Source of the DNA: Oscillospiraceae bacterium
GTDB taxonomy: Bacteria > Bacillota > Clostridia > Oscillospirales > Oscillospiraceae
Direction of reading: 5' to 3'
NCBI GenBank assembly: GCA_017411225.1
Contig: JAFRDQ010000095.1
Coordinates: 1 to 34,509 of the forward strand
Length of the DNA stretch: 34,509 nt
Position 1 is the first letter of the stretch; the number at the start of each line of letters is the position of its first letter. This document shows, in pieces, positions 16,698 through 24,663 of this stretch. The notes beneath the pieces are model-generated. The model was not told the origin of the DNA. It did not search any database and worked only from the letters and a program-made list of their open reading frames with translations. Position numbers and translations under genes: made by a program.

Positions 16698-16763
16698 GAA
16701 TTAGGAATTAGGAATGATCCTATTTCTTCATAACTCCTAATTCCTCATTCCTCATTCCTAATT
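16685..16763. repeat. Heptad inverted repeat, copy 7
   Basis: Arms 16685-16715 and 16733-16763, 31 nt each, with GAGTTAG variants at the outer left and inner right. The loop is GATCCTATTTCTTCATA, nearly the same as in copy 8. The left arm supplies the hisF stop. Confidence 0.92.
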
Positions 16764-16782
16764 CAATCACTGCGAGGTAATA

Positions 16783-17433
16783 ATGATGCTTAACGTTGAT
16801 AACTTGAAATTTGACGACAAGGGCTTAATCCCTGCGATCGTTGTCGATACGGAGACAAAGCAGGTCCTCACGCTGGCCTATATGAACGCCGAGAGCCTGC
16901 GGATCTCGATGGACGAGGGGCGGACGTGCTTTTTCAGCCGCTCGCGGCAGGAATTGTGGCGCAAGGGCGAGACGAGCGGGAACGTGCAGCACATCGTGTC
17001 GATCACGGCGGACTGCGACTTAGACGCTCTCGTCGTCGAGGTGCGCAAGGACGGCCCCGCCTGCCACACGGGCGCGGAGAGCTGCTTCTTCCAGCCGGTC
17101 TACGAGGGCGAGGCGAAGCCGGGCTTCCAATACGAGGATCTCTTCGAGATGCTCAGAGGCCGCAGGGAGACGCCGAAGGAGGGGTCCTACACCTCCTACC
17201 TCTTCGACAAGGGGCGCGACAAGATCCTCAAAAAGGTCGGCGAGGAGGCCACGGAGGTCATCATCGCCGCAAAGGACAACGACAAGGCCAACACGATCTA
17301 CGAGCTCGGCGATCTCATGTACCACGCGATGGTGCTCATGCTCGACATGGGGATCACGATGGACGAGATCCGGGCCGAGATGGCGTCGAGACACGTGATT
17401 GATCATAAAGTCAAACAGGAAAAAATGAAGTGA
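16783..17433 (+). CDS. hisIE: Bifunctional phosphoribosyl-AMP cyclohydrolase / phosphoribosyl-ATP diphosphatase
   Basis: A 216-residue fusion covering steps 2 and 3 of histidine synthesis. Residues 1 to about 112 are the HisI cyclohydrolase, with LTLAYMNAESL, LWRKGETSGN and the metal-binding DCDLDAL and GPACHTGAESCFF cysteines. Residues from about 120 are the HisE pyrophosphohydrolase, with SYTSYLFDKGRDKILKKVGEEATE and YELGDLMYH metal-binding acidic residues. GAGG sits 5 nt before the ATG at 16783; the ATG three bases later is equally possible. The stop codon abuts heptad repeat 8. Confidence 0.96.
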   Translation: MMLNVDNLKFDDKGLIPAIVVDTETKQVLTLAYMNAESLRISMDEGRTCFFSRSRQELWRKGETSGNVQHIVSITADCDLDALVVEVRKDGPACHTGAESCFFQPVYEGEAKPGFQYEDLFEMLRGRRETPKEGSYTSYLFDKGRDKILKKVGEEATEVIIAAKDNDKANTIYELGDLMYHAMVLMLDMGITMDEIRAEMASRHVIDHKVKQEKMK

Positions 17434-17511
17434 ATTAGGAGTTAGGAATTAGGAATTAGGAATGATCCTGCTTTTTCATAACTCCTAATTCCTAATTCCT
17501 CATTCCTAATT
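17433..17511. repeat. Heptad inverted repeat, copy 8
   Basis: Arms 17433-17463 and 17481-17511, 31 nt each. The loop GATCCTGCTTTTTCATA differs from copy 7 at few positions, suggesting these two neighbouring copies share recent ancestry. It begins on the last base of the hisIE stop and ends directly at the GGAGAAGG ribosome binding site of the next gene. Confidence 0.92.
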
Positions 17512-17522
17512 GGAGAAGGCAT

Positions 17523-18338
17523 ATGTTGTTTACGCAATCTATCCATAACCACACCACCTTCGACGACGGCAAAAACACGCCTGCGGAGATGGCCGCTTCG
17601 GCGCTCTCGCTCGGTCTGGCCGGTCTCGGTCTTACGGCGCACAGTCCGATGGACAATGAATTCTGGACCGTAAAGCCGGAGCGGATGGCGGAATACTGCG
17701 CGGAGCTTCGCCGTCTGAAGGCCGAATATGCCGGGCGGCTGGACCTTTGGTGCGGACTGGAATACGATCTCACCTCCGACCCGAAGTGGCTCGGCGGCTT
17801 TGACTATGTGATCGCCTCGGTGCACGCCCTCGAGACCGCGCGCGGGCTCTGGGCGCTGGACGACAATCGCGAGCGGTCGCGCCGCATGATCGTGATCGCC
17901 TTCGACGGGGACGCGGACGCCGCGGCGGAGGCGTTCTTCCGGAAGGTCAAGGAGATCGCGCGCATCGACCGGGCCGATATTGTCGGGCACTTCGACCTCA
18001 TCACGAAGTTCGACGAGCCGGAGCCGCTCTATGATGCTTTCAGTCCCCGTTATCGCGCGGCTGCGCTGGACGCGATGGAGGCGCTGGTCCGGGCCGGGAA
18101 GATTTTCGAGATCAACACCGGCGCGATCAGCCGGGGCTACCGCACGGCGCCCTACCCCGCGCCGCAGCTGCTCAATGCCCTGCGCGAAATGGGCGGGCGC
18201 ATCACGATCACCGCCGACGCGCACAGCCGGGAAAATCTCACCTTCGCCTTCGATCAGGCGGAGGCGGCAGCCAGAGCGGCGGGCTTCACGGAGATCTGGG
18301 AATTTGACGGCGCGGGCTTTGTGCCCCGCGCATTTTGA
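17523..18338 (+). CDS. hisK: PHP-family histidinol-phosphatase
   Basis: A 271-residue PHP-domain phosphoesterase, the likely histidinol-phosphate phosphatase of this pathway since HisB lacks that domain. Metal ligands are visible in order: HNH (His8, His10), TAHS (His40), Glu80 in CGLEYD, His101 in ASVHAL, His156 in VGHFDL, and DAHS (Asp232, His234). The size matches HisK/HisJ proteins. GGAGAAGG precedes the start by a short spacer. It is the last histidine gene; larE follows by 12 nt. Another PHP phosphatase specificity is possible, but the operon position argues for histidinol phosphate. Some databases name it hisJ. Confidence 0.88.
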   Translation: MLFTQSIHNHTTFDDGKNTPAEMAASALSLGLAGLGLTAHSPMDNEFWTVKPERMAEYCAELRRLKAEYAGRLDLWCGLEYDLTSDPKWLGGFDYVIASVHALETARGLWALDDNRERSRRMIVIAFDGDADAAAEAFFRKVKEIARIDRADIVGHFDLITKFDEPEPLYDAFSPRYRAAALDAMEALVRAGKIFEINTGAISRGYRTAPYPAPQLLNALREMGGRITITADAHSRENLTFAFDQAEAAARAAGFTEIWEFDGAGFVPRAF

Positions 18339-18350
18339 CGGAGGACAGCC

Positions 18351-19151
18351 ATGACACTGGACGAAAAATATGAAAGCCTGCTTTCCGCTCTGCGCGGCAT
18401 GGGGCGCGTAGCCGTGGCCTATTCCGCGGGCGTAGACTCGACGTTTCTGCTCGCCGCGGCGCACGAGGCGCTGGGCGAAAATGCGATCGCGCTCACGGCC
18501 GTGACGGCGGCGATCCCGCAGCGGGAGGTGCAGGAGGCGGTGGACTTCTGCGCCGCGCTCGGCGTGCAGCACCGCCTTGTGGAGGTGGACGCGCTCGCGG
18601 TGGACGCCTTTCGGCGCAACGCGCCCGACCGCTGCTACCACTGCAAGAAGCACATCTTCTCCACGCTCTGGGACGCGGCGAAGGGCGAGGGCTGCGCGCA
18701 TCTCGCCGAGGGGTCGAATCTGGACGACGATCTGGACTACCGCCCCGGTCACCGGGCGATCCTTGAGCTCGGGGTCGAGAGCCCCCTGCGGGCAGCCGAG
18801 CTCACAAAGGCGGAGATCCGCGCGCTCTCGGAGCGCCTCGGCCTCGCCACGGCGGCAAAGCCGTCGTTCGCGTGTCTGGCCAGCCGCGTGCCCTATGGCG
18901 AGGAGATCACGGCGGAAAAGCTCCGGCGCATCGACGCGGCCGAGCAGCTTTTACTGCAGCATGGCTTCGGGCAGTTTCGTGTGCGCAGCCACGGCGATCT
19001 CGCGCGCATCGAGGTGCCGGAGCGCGAGCAGGAGAAGCTCTTCTCTCTGCGGCACGAGCTCCACGACGCACTGCGCGCGCTCGGCTTTGCCTATGTGACG
19101 ATGGATCTGCAGGGCTTTCGCAGCGGGAGCATGAACGAGACGCTGAAATAG
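18351..19151 (+). CDS. larE: LarE-type pyridinium-dithiocarboxylate (nickel-pincer cofactor) sulfur transferase
   Basis: A 266-residue PP-loop ATPase of the LarE family, which adds sulfur to the nicotinate-derived precursor of the nickel-pincer nucleotide cofactor of lactate racemase. PP-loop SAGVDS (25-30), EGSNLDDDLDYRPG, ESPLRAAELTKAEIR, and FACLASRVPYG with Cys175. It also has Cys95 and Cys98 in DRCYHCKK. From memory, the sacrificial-cysteine enzyme of Lactiplantibacillus has WYYAKK there, while three-cysteine LarE proteins bind a [4Fe-4S] cluster, so this one may be of the iron-sulfur type. larA, larB and larC are not in the window. It ends just before a terminator and the lactate cluster, which fits a lactate role. 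Confidence 0.88.
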   Translation: MTLDEKYESLLSALRGMGRVAVAYSAGVDSTFLLAAAHEALGENAIALTAVTAAIPQREVQEAVDFCAALGVQHRLVEVDALAVDAFRRNAPDRCYHCKKHIFSTLWDAAKGEGCAHLAEGSNLDDDLDYRPGHRAILELGVESPLRAAELTKAEIRALSERLGLATAAKPSFACLASRVPYGEEITAEKLRRIDAAEQLLLQHGFGQFRVRSHGDLARIEVPEREQEKLFSLRHELHDALRALGFAYVTMDLQGFRSGSMNETLK

Positions 19152-19217
19152 GGGCTGCTCCAAGCGGATAAAACCGAACACACCGCCAGAAATTGAACTG
19201 CGGAATCAACATTTTTT

Positions 19218-19254
19218 GCCCACTTCGGATAACGTGTCCGGAGTGGGCATTTTT
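19218..19254 (+). terminator. Intrinsic terminator after larE
   Basis: A 12-bp stem, GCCCACTTCGGA (19218-19229) with TCCGGAGTGGGC (19237-19248), one T-G wobble and a 7-nt loop, followed by ATTTTTAA. A T run also precedes it (complement of A-tract), so it may work in both directions. It separates the his/larE unit from the lactate unit. Confidence 0.85.
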
Positions 19255-19488
19255 AACATAGTTATCTATTTAACAACCAGTGTTTCTTGTTGTATTTTAC
19301 CAAAAGTTGTGTTATCCTGTGCCCATAGTGATTCATCTGCCGGCCTTTATCCGAAAAGGAGCCGAAACGCGCAGAGAGAGGGGTGAGAGGCTTTCGATTG
19401 GACCGCACGCAGATGAGAAAGCGAACAGAGAAAAGAGGCTTCCGCAGTTTCCGGATGCGGAGGACTTCAACATTTAGGAGGAGAGACT
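19255..19488 (+). promoter_or_regulatory. Promoter and leader region of the lactate cluster
   Basis: No convincing gene. A candidate promoter is TTAACA (19270-19275), 17-nt spacer, TATTTT (19293-19298); a weaker option is TTGTTG (19287-19292) with TTATCC (19312-19317). AACAA and TTGTT flank the candidate -10 region and could be part of an operator, but the arms are short. A small hairpin (TCCGCA 19441-19446 / TGCGGA 19456-19461) lies before the AGGAGG ribosome binding site at 19476. A 65-codon open frame from 19280 has no ribosome binding site and no recognisable features. Confidence 0.4.
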
Positions 19489-21165
19489 ATGACTGCACTC
19501 ATCGCTTCACTACCGATCTTACTGGTCATCGTTCTGATGCTGGCCTTCAACTGGCCGGCAAAGCGCGCCCTGCCGCTCGGCTGGCTCGTCGCGGTCGTCA
19601 TCGCCCTGCTCTACTGGAAGCAGGACTTCACGACCTCCGCTGCGTGGGCGCTCGACGGCTTCCTCGAGGCCATCGGCACGCTCGTCATTATCCTCGGCGC
19701 CATCCTCATTATGAACACGCTCAAGCACTCCGGCGCCGTCACCGCCATCCAGCGCGTGTTCAACAACGTGAACCCCGACCGCCGCATCCAGGCGATCATC
19801 GTGGGCTTCGTGTTCGCGGCCTTCATCGAAGGCGCTGCCGGCTTCGGCACGCCCGCCGCGCTCGCCGCCCCGCTGCTCATCAGCCTCGGCTTCCCGCCGC
19901 TGTGCGCCGCGATCGTCGCGCTGATCTACAACAGCGTGCCCGTCGTCTACGGCGCCGTCGGCACCCCGACCAACACCGCCCACGCCGTCACCGTGCAGGC
20001 CGCCGAGGCCCTCGGCGCCGACTCAGAGGCCTACCGCATGGCGCTGACCAAGTTCTCTGCCATCAGCCAGGCCACGTGCGCGCTGTTCATCGTGTTCTTC
20101 GGCGTGTTCGTCATGTGCAGGATGTTCGGCAAGAACAAGTCCGGAAAGGAGGCCTTTGCCGCCCTGCCCTTCGCGCTCTTCACCGCCGTTGTGTTCGACG
20201 TGGTGTTCCTCGCGCTCGCGTTCTTCTTCGGCCCTGAGTTTCCGTCCCTGATCGGCGCGATCGTCACGCTCGCCATTGTGATCGTCGCCGCCCGCGCGGG
20301 CTTCCTCTGCCCGAAGAAGGTCTGGGACTTCGAGCCCCGCAACGAGTGGGACGCCAGCTGGCTCTCCAAGCAGGAGGTCAAGCAGGACGTTGACAACGGC
20401 ATGTCCGCCGTCCTTGCCTGGGTTCCCTATGTGCTCATCGCGCTCATCCTCGTCGGCACCCGCCTGAACTGGTTCGGTCTCAAGACCCTCCTGACGAGCG
20501 ACGCCTTCAAGGTCAGCATCAAAAACATCCTCGGCAACGAGAACGTCAACTGGACCTGGAACTGGGGCTGGTGCCCGGGCATCTTCCCGTTCATCCTCGT
20601 GTGCATCCTCACGTTCTTCCTGCACAGAATGCCCGGCGCGAAGGTCAAGGAGGCGTTTGTTGACACCTTCAAGCAGACCTCCGGCGTTGCCATCGCGCTG
20701 TTCTTCGGCGTCTCGATGGTGTACATTTACCGCAACACCGGCATGAACGCCGCGCTGACGGACAAGTCCATGCTCTACGTCATGGCGGAAGCGCTGGCCA
20801 ACATCTTCCAGGGCGCCTACATCATCATCGCGCCGGTCATCGGCGTGCTCGGCGCCTTCATGTCCGGCTCCAACACCGTCTCCAACACGCTGTTTGCCGG
20901 TCTGCAGTTCCAGACCGCGCAGCTCGTGAAGATGAGCCCGGTGCTGATTGTCGCGCTGCAGAACATCGGCGGCGCCGCGGGCAACATGATCTGCGTGAAC
21001 AACGTCGTCGCGGCCTGCGCCACCACCGGCACGATGGGCAACGAGGGCAAGATCATCCGCACGAACGCGCTGCCCTGCCTGATCTACTGCATCATCGCAA
21101 TTCTGGTGCTCGGCGGCCTGATCGTCGCGGGCGTCGACCCGCTCGGCCTTGTCGCCGCGAGCTGA
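19489..21165 (+). CDS. lctP: L-lactate permease (LctP family)
   Basis: A 558-residue integral membrane transporter of the lactate permease family, expected to move lactate (and often glycolate) with protons. It is hydrophobic throughout with roughly a dozen membrane segments. Family blocks include the N-terminal [21 protein letters not shown], the conserved [20 protein letters not shown] (about 104-123), [20 protein letters not shown], and the C-terminal [19 protein letters not shown] with [19 protein letters not shown]. The start follows AGGAGGAGAGACT. It leads a cluster whose other genes encode lactate-type dehydrogenases, supporting lactate uptake for oxidation rather than export. Confidence 0.95.
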   Translation: MTALIASLPILLVIVLMLAFNWPAKRALPLGWLVAVVIALLYWKQDFTTSAAWALDGFLEAIGTLVIILGAILIMNTLKHSGAVTAIQRVFNNVNPDRRIQAIIVGFVFAAFIEGAAGFGTPAALAAPLLISLGFPPLCAAIVALIYNSVPVVYGAVGTPTNTAHAVTVQAAEALGADSEAYRMALTKFSAISQATCALFIVFFGVFVMCRMFGKNKSGKEAFAALPFALFTAVVFDVVFLALAFFFGPEFPSLIGAIVTLAIVIVAARAGFLCPKKVWDFEPRNEWDASWLSKQEVKQDVDNGMSAVLAWVPYVLIALILVGTRLNWFGLKTLLTSDAFKVSIKNILGNENVNWTWNWGWCPGIFPFILVCILTFFLHRMPGAKVKEAFVDTFKQTSGVAIALFFGVSMVYIYRNTGMNAALTDKSMLYVMAEALANIFQGAYIIIAPVIGVLGAFMSGSNTVSNTLFAGLQFQTAQLVKMSPVLIVALQNIGGAAGNMICVNNVVAACATTGTMGNEGKIIRTNALPCLIYCIIAILVLGGLIVAGVDPLGLVAAS

Positions 21166-21181
21166 TCCTTCCCGAATTCTT

Positions 21182-21215
21182 CTCACCACAGGGGCAATTT
21201 CGCCTCTGTGGTGAG
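21182..21215 (+). other. Stable intergenic hairpin after lctP
   Basis: CTCACCACAGGGGC pairs with GCCTCTGTGGTGAG, 13 of 14 positions, loop of 6 nt. No T tract follows, so it is more likely an mRNA-stabilising or processing hairpin inside the operon than a full terminator. Confidence 0.65.
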
Positions 21216-21264
21216 ATGCATGTATATCGCAAACAAACAAAATCAATTTTGGAGGTAGATTACT

Positions 21265-22320
21265 ATGATTCATCTGTCTTTTGAACAGGAAAAGAAACTG
21301 ATCCGCGGCCTGTGCGCGGCGCTGAACGTCGAGGAGATCGACGCGCACTATCTCTCCGAGGTCGTGACGCACTCTGACTTCACCGGCACGTATTCCCACG
21401 GCCTGTCCCGTCTGTGCATCTATCTGCGCCAGTACATGGCAAACGCCCTCATCCCCCAGCCCGACTTCAAGCTCGCGAGCGACAAGGACGGCGCCCTCGT
21501 CTTCGACTGCGGCGGCGGCTCCGGCATCGCGGCGGTCAACCGCGTCTATGACGAGGTGCTCAAGCGCGCGAAGAAGTACGGCGTGGCCGCCGGCGTGGGC
21601 CGCAACAGCGCGAACATCGGCTGCGGCGCCTACTACGGTCACCGCATGGCCGAGGACAACATGATCGGCATCGTCGTGTCCAACACCTATCCCTGCCAGG
21701 CTCCGTTCGGCGGCGCGGATCGTCTGATCGGCACGAACCCGATCATCCTCGGCTGCCCGACCACGAACCCCGAGCGTCCGATCGTCATCGACGTGTCCAC
21801 CAGCGGCGTCGCCATCGGCAAGGTGCAGGCCTATCGCCGCGAGAACAAGGAGATGCCCGAGGGCTGGGCCAACGACTACGACGGCAACCCGACCACCGAT
21901 CCGAACGTGGCCTACTGCGTGCGCCCGATGGGCGGCCACAAGGGCTACGGCCTCGCCGTGTTCGTCGACATGTTCGGCGGCGTCCTCTCCGACGCGCTCA
22001 CCAGCCCCGAGATCCCCTTCGTCGAGGATATGCGCCCCGAGGAGACGGGCTTCGCCGTCATCCTGCTCGACATCGAGCACTTCATCAACGTCGACCGCTT
22101 CAAGGAGCACGCCTCCCTGTACGCGAGCCTCATCAAGAACAGCCGCGTCGCCACCGGCGTGAAGGAGATCTTCATGCCCGGCGAGATCGAGGCGCGCCTG
22201 CTCGAGGAGCGCAAGGTCACCGGCGTCGACTTCTCCGACGCGCTCGAGGCGGAGCTGACCGAGCTCGGCAAGAAGTGCGGCGCGCTGGGCGAGAACGGCA
22301 CGCTGGCCGATCTGCTCTGA
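21265..22320 (+). CDS. Ldh2-family NAD(P)-dependent malate/L-lactate-type dehydrogenase
   Basis: A 351-residue member of the malate/L-lactate (Ldh_2, YlbC/ComC/YiaK) dehydrogenase family, unrelated in fold to classical LDH. The family's catalytic histidine is in YSHGLSRL (His45). NSANIGCGAYYGHRMAEDNMIG, FGGADRLIGTNPI and GGHKGYGLAVFVDMFGGVLS are family blocks. GGAGG precedes the start. In this cluster it probably oxidises lactate or a related 2-hydroxyacid with NAD(P); ComC-like sulfolactate dehydrogenase or malate dehydrogenase activity cannot be excluded from sequence alone. Confidence 0.88.
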   Translation: MIHLSFEQEKKLIRGLCAALNVEEIDAHYLSEVVTHSDFTGTYSHGLSRLCIYLRQYMANALIPQPDFKLASDKDGALVFDCGGGSGIAAVNRVYDEVLKRAKKYGVAAGVGRNSANIGCGAYYGHRMAEDNMIGIVVSNTYPCQAPFGGADRLIGTNPIILGCPTTNPERPIVIDVSTSGVAIGKVQAYRRENKEMPEGWANDYDGNPTTDPNVAYCVRPMGGHKGYGLAVFVDMFGGVLSDALTSPEIPFVEDMRPEETGFAVILLDIEHFINVDRFKEHASLYASLIKNSRVATGVKEIFMPGEIEARLLEERKVTGVDFSDALEAELTELGKKCGALGENGTLADLL

Positions 22321-22339
22321 TTCCAAGCCGCTTTTTTGG

Positions 22340-22366
22340 CCGAACCTTCGCTGTGCGAGGGTTCGG
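22340..22366 (+). other. Stable intergenic hairpin between the two dehydrogenase genes
   Basis: CCGAACCTTCGC pairs with GCGAGGGTTCGG (12 bp, one T-G wobble, loop TGT). No T tract follows. It lies between the Ldh2-type gene and the flavoprotein gene and may set their relative mRNA levels. Confidence 0.65.
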
Positions 22367-22404
22367 TCAATTCATCTGATTTTCTCAAACAGGAGGAAGA
22401 TTGC

Positions 22405-23838
22405 ATGGCAACCTATAACAAAATCACCCCTGAGATTGCCGAGCAGCTGAAGGCTGTTGTCGGCGACAAGCGTTTCTCCGCGGGCGAAGAGGTCGACCCG
22501 AACTACAGCCACGACGAAATGCCGATCTACGGCAAGTTTTTCCCCGAGGTCACCGTGGACGTGGAATCGACCGAGGAAGTCTCTCAGATCATGAAGATCT
22601 GCAACGAAAACCACATCCCCGTCACCTGCCGCGGCGCGGGCACCGGCCTTGTCGGCGGCTGCGTACCGCTCGCGGGCGGCGTGGTGCTCTGCACGCGCCG
22701 GATGAACAAGATCCTGCACTATGACATGGACAACCTCGTCGTGCGCATCCAGCCCGGCGTCCTGCTGAAGGATCTGGCCGCGGACGCGCTCGCGCACGGC
22801 CTGATGTATCCGCCCGATCCCGGCGAGAAGACCGCGACCGTGGGCGGCAACATTTCCACCAACGCCGGCGGCATGCGCGCGGTGAAATACGGCGTCACGC
22901 GCGACTATGTCCTCGCGCTGACCGTCGTGCTCGCCGACGGGCGCATCATCGAGCTCGGCAAGACCGTCTGCAAGACCAGCTCCGGCTACAGCCTGCTGCA
23001 CCTGATGGTCGGCTCGGAGGGCACGCTCGGCATCATCACCGAGATGACGATGAAGCTCATCCCGAACCCGGTGTGCGACGTCAGCTGCCTCGTGCCGTTT
23101 GCAAACGTCGAGGACTGCATCAAGTTCGTGCCGCACATCAAGCTCGCGAACCTCGACCCGCAGTCGATTGAGTTCATGGACGCCGACATTGTGACCTCGT
23201 CTTCCGCCTTCACCGGCATCCCGACCTTCCCCGAGCGCGTGAAGGACGCGGACGTGGGCGCTTCCCTGCTCGTGACCTTCGTGGGCTCTGACGAGGACGA
23301 GCTCGACCAGAAGCTTGTAAGGCTCGGCAAGATTGCGGAAGAGGCCGGCGCGCTCGACGTGCTCGTCGTCGCCACGAGCTCCAACAAGAAGGCCGCCTGG
23401 GCCGCCCGATCCAGCTTCCTCACCGCCATCGAGGCCGACACGAAGCTGCTCGACGAGATGGACGTCGTCGTCCCCGTCGACAAGATCCCGGCGTTTCTCA
23501 TCTACATCCGCCAGCTCGGCGAGCAGGAGGGGCTCACGATCCGCAACTTCGGCCACGCCGGCGACGGCAACCTCCACATCTACTGCTGCTCCAACGATCT
23601 GGAGCTCGACGAGTTCAAGCGCCGCACCAAGATCATCATGGACAAGGCCTACGCCAAGTGCGCCGAGCTCGAGGGTCAGGTCTCCGGCGAGCACGCCATC
23701 GGCCACGCGAAGATGCAGTATCTGCGCGAGAGCGTGGGCGAGGACGTGTTCCAGCTGATGGGCGAGATTAAGCGCGTCTTTGACCCGAACTACATCCTCA
23801 ATCCCGGCAAGGTCTGCGACGCCTCTCTCGTCGGCTGA
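22405..23838 (+). CDS. FAD-linked D-lactate/2-hydroxyacid dehydrogenase (GlcD/LctD-like)
   Basis: A 477-residue flavoprotein of the VAO/PCMH family. FAD-binding blocks: PVTCRGAGTGLVGGCVPLAGG, PPDPGEKTATVGGNIS, TNAGGMRAVKYGVTRDYV and VGSEGTLGIITEMTMKL. The C-terminal substrate domain has RNFGHAGDGNLHIYCC and SGEHAIGHAKMQYL with conserved histidines. It is directly followed by etfB and etfA, the arrangement seen in electron-confurcating lactate dehydrogenase (Ldh-EtfAB, as in Acetobacterium). It therefore probably oxidises lactate to pyruvate and passes electrons to the Etf. AGGAGG lies 8 nt before the ATG at 22405; longer in-frame starts lack this. Glycolate oxidase-like use is the main alternative. 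Confidence 0.9.
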   Translation: MATYNKITPEIAEQLKAVVGDKRFSAGEEVDPNYSHDEMPIYGKFFPEVTVDVESTEEVSQIMKICNENHIPVTCRGAGTGLVGGCVPLAGGVVLCTRRMNKILHYDMDNLVVRIQPGVLLKDLAADALAHGLMYPPDPGEKTATVGGNISTNAGGMRAVKYGVTRDYVLALTVVLADGRIIELGKTVCKTSSGYSLLHLMVGSEGTLGIITEMTMKLIPNPVCDVSCLVPFANVEDCIKFVPHIKLANLDPQSIEFMDADIVTSSSAFTGIPTFPERVKDADVGASLLVTFVGSDEDELDQKLVRLGKIAEEAGALDVLVVATSSNKKAAWAARSSFLTAIEADTKLLDEMDVVVPVDKIPAFLIYIRQLGEQEGLTIRNFGHAGDGNLHIYCCSNDLELDEFKRRTKIIMDKAYAKCAELEGQVSGEHAIGHAKMQYLRESVGEDVFQLMGEIKRVFDPNYILNPGKVCDASLVG

Positions 23839-23855
23839 GAAGAAAGGAGAACGCT

Positions 23856-24650
23856 ATGCTGAAAATACTCGTTTGTGTCAAGCAGATCCCGGACGTGGAT
23901 CTGGTGAAGATGGACCCCGAGACCGGCAACCTCGTGCGCGCGGGCGTGCCCACGCTCACGAATCCCCTCGATCTCAACGCCCTCGAGGCGGCCGTGCGCG
24001 TCAAGGAGCAGTACGGCGGCGAGGTCACCCTGATCACGATGGGACCCCCGATGGCCGAGAGCACGCTGCGCGAGTGCCTCGCCGTCGGCGGCGACGACGC
24101 GATCCTCATCTCCGGCCGTCCCTTCGGCGGCGCGGACACGCTCTCCACGAGCTATTCCATCGTGAAGGCCGCGGACATGAAGGGCAAGTTCGACCTCATC
24201 TTCTGCGGCAAGGAATCGCTCGACGGCGCGACCGGCCAGATGGCCTCGCAGCTGGCGGAGCGCTTTGACGCCTCGCAGATCTCCTGCTGCTACAGCATTG
24301 AGCGCATTGCGGACGGCAGGATTCGCGCCGTGCGCGCGCTCGAGGACGGCAAGGAGACCGTGGAGGCGACGCTTCCGTGCCTGCTCACCGTGGAGAAGGA
24401 CAACTTCTACGGGAGACTACCGAACCTGAAGGCCTATCTCGACGCGAAGAGCGCCCCGATCACGACCTACACGGAAAACGATATTGACGGGCTCGACCTG
24501 AACAAGATCGGCGTGCCCGGCTCCGGCACGATCGTGCCGAAGATCTATCCGCCCGAGCTGCCCGAGCCCGGCCAGATCATCAGCACCGGCAGCGCCAAGT
24601 CCGACGCCAGACGCCTCGTGGAGATTCTGGCGGAAAAGGGTTCGATTTAA
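23856..24650 (+). CDS. etfB: Electron transfer flavoprotein beta subunit
   Basis: A 264-residue EtfB. It shows KILVCVKQIPDV at the N-terminus, NPLDLNALEAAVRVKEQYGGEVT, GGADTLSTSYSI, and DLIFCGKESLDGATGQMASQLAERF, followed by the C-terminal arm that contacts EtfA. AAAGGAG precedes the start. In the bifurcating class EtfB binds the FAD that exchanges electrons with NAD; whether this one bifurcates is inferred from the GlcD-EtfB-EtfA gene order, not directly proven by a motif I can verify. Confidence 0.95.
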   Translation: MLKILVCVKQIPDVDLVKMDPETGNLVRAGVPTLTNPLDLNALEAAVRVKEQYGGEVTLITMGPPMAESTLRECLAVGGDDAILISGRPFGGADTLSTSYSIVKAADMKGKFDLIFCGKESLDGATGQMASQLAERFDASQISCCYSIERIADGRIRAVRALEDGKETVEATLPCLLTVEKDNFYGRLPNLKAYLDAKSAPITTYTENDIDGLDLNKIGVPGSGTIVPKIYPPELPEPGQIISTGSAKSDARRLVEILAEKGSI

Positions 24651-24663
24651 GGAGGGCAATGGA

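Noticed and set aside
19280..19477. A 65-codon ORF before lctP as a small protein or leader peptide
   Set aside because: No ribosome binding site, no amino-acid run, overlaps the candidate promoter, and unremarkable composition.
20023..22326. A 767-codon open frame on the minus strand across the lactate permease and Ldh2-type genes
   Set aside because: High GC leaves long stop-free antisense frames. The translation is low-complexity, rich in Arg, Asp, His and Glu, and the plus-strand genes here are clear homologues. The same applies to long minus-strand frames over 473-1519, 2684-3577, 11357-12643, 17442-18752 and 33074-34261.
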